Positions 62,167 through 64,000 of a stretch of 64,000 nucleotides of DNA are shown here, one piece after another. Under the pieces are notes generated by a model, which had not been told where the DNA came from, made no database searches, and was given only the letters and a program-made list of their open reading frames with translations. The position numbers and the translations under genes were made by a program. Source of the DNA: Microbacterium esteraromaticum (GTDB taxonomy: Bacteria > Actinomycetota > Actinomycetes > Actinomycetales > Microbacteriaceae); the NCBI RefSeq assembly GCF_014084045.1, contig NZ_CP043732.1:1364001-1428000 (forward strand), written 5' to 3'. Every line of letters begins with the position of its first letter. Position 1 is the first letter of the stretch.

Positions 62167-62400
62167 ATGTACGAGCACCCCTACCTCACCTACCAGGTCA
62201 GCGCCGTCGAGATCGAGCGCATCGCGCAGGCGGCGGAGCGCCGCAGGATCGTCGCCGAGAACCCGTCCCGAATCGTGGCGCGCGAAGGCCTGCTGACCCG
62301 GATGCTGCGCCGCGCGGCGCCTGCGAAGCAGAACCGCCCCGTCGCGCCGGCCGAGGCGCCCTGCGTGACGGGTGCCCGCTGCGTTCCGCTCGAAGCGTGA
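62167..62400 (+). CDS. Conserved small hypothetical protein
   Basis: The 77-residue protein is helical and basic: a start YEHPYLTYQVSAVEIERIAQ, a long charged helix, and a tail with two cysteines (PCVTGARCVPLE). No transmembrane segment. Ribosome site GAGGAG supports the start. Its position just before a large LuxR-type regulator may mean a functional link, but no function is known to me. Confidence 0.6.
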   Translation: MYEHPYLTYQVSAVEIERIAQAAERRRIVAENPSRIVAREGLLTRMLRRAAPAKQNRPVAPAEAPCVTGARCVPLEA

Positions 62401-62450
62401 CGCTCGCGGCGACCGTCCCCGACGTCGGCGGTCGGTGGCACGATGAGAGC

Positions 62451-64000
62451 ATGTCCCTCATCGCGTCGACCGCCGACATGGTGGGCCGAGACGCCGAGCT
62501 CGAGCTGCTCGACGCCGCGCTGCGGCGTGCGGCGGCGGGTGAGGCCGCCTCGGTCCTCGTCGCCGGTGAGGCGGGCATCGGCAAGTCGCGGCTGCTGCGC
62601 GAGTTCCGCGGGCGGATGGCTGAGTCTGCGCTCGTGCTGACCGGCTGGTGCCTCGACTACGGTTCGACGCCGGCCCCGTACGCGCCGCTGCCCTCGATCC
62701 TGCGTGGGGCTCTCGCGGCGCTGGGCGCCGACGCGGCGGAGTCCGCGGGGCCCGCCCGCACGGCGCTGCGGCTGCTGCTGCCCGAGCTGGGGAGGGCCCG
62801 GTCGACCGCACGGCGGGGCCGGAGGGTCTGCGCGAGGCGATCGCCAACGTGCTCGAGGCGGCGGCGGCACGGCATCCGCTCGTCGTCGTCGTCGAAGACC
62901 TGCACTGGGCCGACGACGCCACTCTGTCGACCCTGTCGTTCCTGCAGCGCGCACTCGCAGGCAGTCGCATCCTGTTCGTGCTCACCTGCCGGGTCGACGA
63001 GGTGCGCCGCGGAGGGGCCGTGCGCACCTTCCTCGTCGAGTCAGAGCGGGCCAGGCTCATCGAGCGGATCACTCTCGAGCGCCTCGACGCCGTGCAGGTG
63101 CGGGCGATGCTCGAGGCTCTCAGCGGTCCGGCCGACGACGCCACCTTCGCACGACTGATGGAGCGGTCAGAGGGCGTGCCCTTCTTCATCGAAGAGCTCT
63201 CGTGCGGAGCTGCCGGCCCGCTGCCCGAGTCGCTGCGCGATGTGCTGCTGGTGCGCTTCGACGCGCTCGGCGACGACGCCCGCCGGGTGGTGCGCACCGT
63301 GTCGGCGTCCGACGCGGCGGTCGACCACGAACTCCTCAGCATCGTCGCGGGGCTCGCCGACGAGCGGCTCGACGCGGCTATCCGCGAGGCGCTCGGAGGG
63401 GCCGTGCTCTCGGTGCGCGACGACGGGTACGGCTTCCGTCACGCGCTGCTGCGCGAGGCCGTGCACGACGACCTGCTGCCCGGTGAGCGCGCCCGCCTGC
63501 ACCGCGCCTACGCCGAGGCGCTCGAGGAGCGCGGCGCCCGCTGCAACGAGGCGGCACTGGCCTTCCACTGGCATCAGGCGCACGACGCACGCCGAGCGCT
63601 GGTCGCCGCGATCGCCGCGATGGATCGAGCGAAGAGCAGCTTCGCCTTCTCGACCGCCGCACGGTACGGCGAACTGGCATCGGAGCTGTGGGAGCAGGTC
63701 GCCGATGCCGCCGAGGTGACCGGAATGAGCAGGATGGCCCTGCTGTCGCGGCTCGCATCGATCCTGCGCAACGCCGGTTACGACGAGCGTGCGCTGACCG
63801 TGGTCGACCTCGCGATGGCGGAGGTCGATGACCGCACGCCCACGGCCGTGCGGGTGCGGCTGCTGCGCGACCGGGCCCTGTATCTGCAGAACCTCGCGCG
63901 GCCGGGCGCCGTCGCCCTGCTGCGCGAGGCGCTCGAGCTGATGAACGGCGTCGACGACGAGGCTCTGCGGGCCATGCTGCTGAACTTCCTCGCCGGGCGC
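62451..64000 (+). pseudogene. Large LuxR-type ATP-binding regulator (MalT-like), frameshifted and cut by the window end
   Basis: The N-terminus carries an STAND/AAA ATPase: DMVGRDAELELLDAAL, Walker A VAGEAGIGKSRLL (about residues 38-50) and, after a frame change, Walker B LVVVVEDLHWADDATL. Next come GVPFFIEEL and tetratricopeptide-like helices up to the window edge. The C-terminal LuxR helix-turn-helix expected for this family lies beyond 64000. The frame breaks at the G run 62789-62792: one more G would give ELGEGPVDRTAGPEGLREAI and one open frame throughout. CACGAT six bases before the ATG may be a -10 box. Confidence 0.75.

Noticed and set aside
1..64000. tRNA or rRNA genes
   Set aside because: I saw no cloverleaf with TTCGAATC/TTCGANTC arms and acceptor pairing, and no rRNA-like conserved stretch; a tRNAscan run would settle it.

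Overview
The window is a chromosomal segment of a high-GC actinobacterium. Base composition, codon use, a large 180-kDa-type NAD-glutamate dehydrogenase, a GlcB-type malate synthase, many apparently leaderless genes and a heavy excess of the hexamer GGATGC/GCATCC all suit the Microbacteriaceae, most likely a Microbacterium-like organism. The genus is an inference; no rRNA marker is present. I found no tRNA, rRNA, CRISPR array, insertion sequence or prophage, and no gene-free stretch longer than 300 bases.

Layout. 1-5.1 kb is a small defence island: a small membrane protein, a broken type I restriction R-like gene carrying a frameshift and two back-to-back in-place micro-inversions, and an McrB/McrC pair. 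5.1-8.3 kb is a FadR-type regulator, a class III CoA-transferase and a glutaryl-CoA-dehydrogenase-like gene (frameshifted), probably for glutarate. 8.4-13.2 kb is NAD-glutamate dehydrogenase. 13.4-16.3 kb is a pantothenate operon (DUF2520 Rossmann protein, panC, panD, panB). 16.3-29.7 kb holds small regulators and membrane proteins, malate synthase G with GlcG and a divergent IclR regulator, PadR and UbiB-type kinase genes, a DHA2 exporter, a YHS metal protein behind CsoR-type operators, and two CNNM/CorC membrane proteins.

29.8-35.6 kb is an amino-sugar uptake operon: lipoprotein, two permeases, HutC-type GntR repressor, NanE epimerase and BadF-type kinase, with two copies of a 12-bp operator around its promoter. 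35.6-43.8 kb carries an ArsR/SRPBCC pair, RNase HI with an added C-terminal domain, VOC proteins, a protealysin-like protease with its emfourin inhibitor, and a zinc-ribbon SDR. 43.9-46.4 kb is a two-component system divergent from a VanY-type D,D-carboxypeptidase. 46.5-54.5 kb holds a DUF3516 helicase, FUSC protein, DeoD phosphorylase, DUF998 protein, HEAT-repeat protein and PutP.

54.6-62.1 kb is a mucin O-glycan cluster: secreted GH101 endo-alpha-N-acetylgalactosaminidase, LacI regulator and GH35 beta-galactosidase, with a shared operator word before both enzymes. GH101 would release Gal-beta-1,3-GalNAc from Ser/Thr, and GH35 could remove the galactose. Together with the amino-sugar operon this suggests feeding on animal-type glycoproteins. 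The window ends in a large frameshifted LuxR-type ATPase regulator. Convergent gene ends repeatedly carry long palindromic elements that fall into at least three sequence families.
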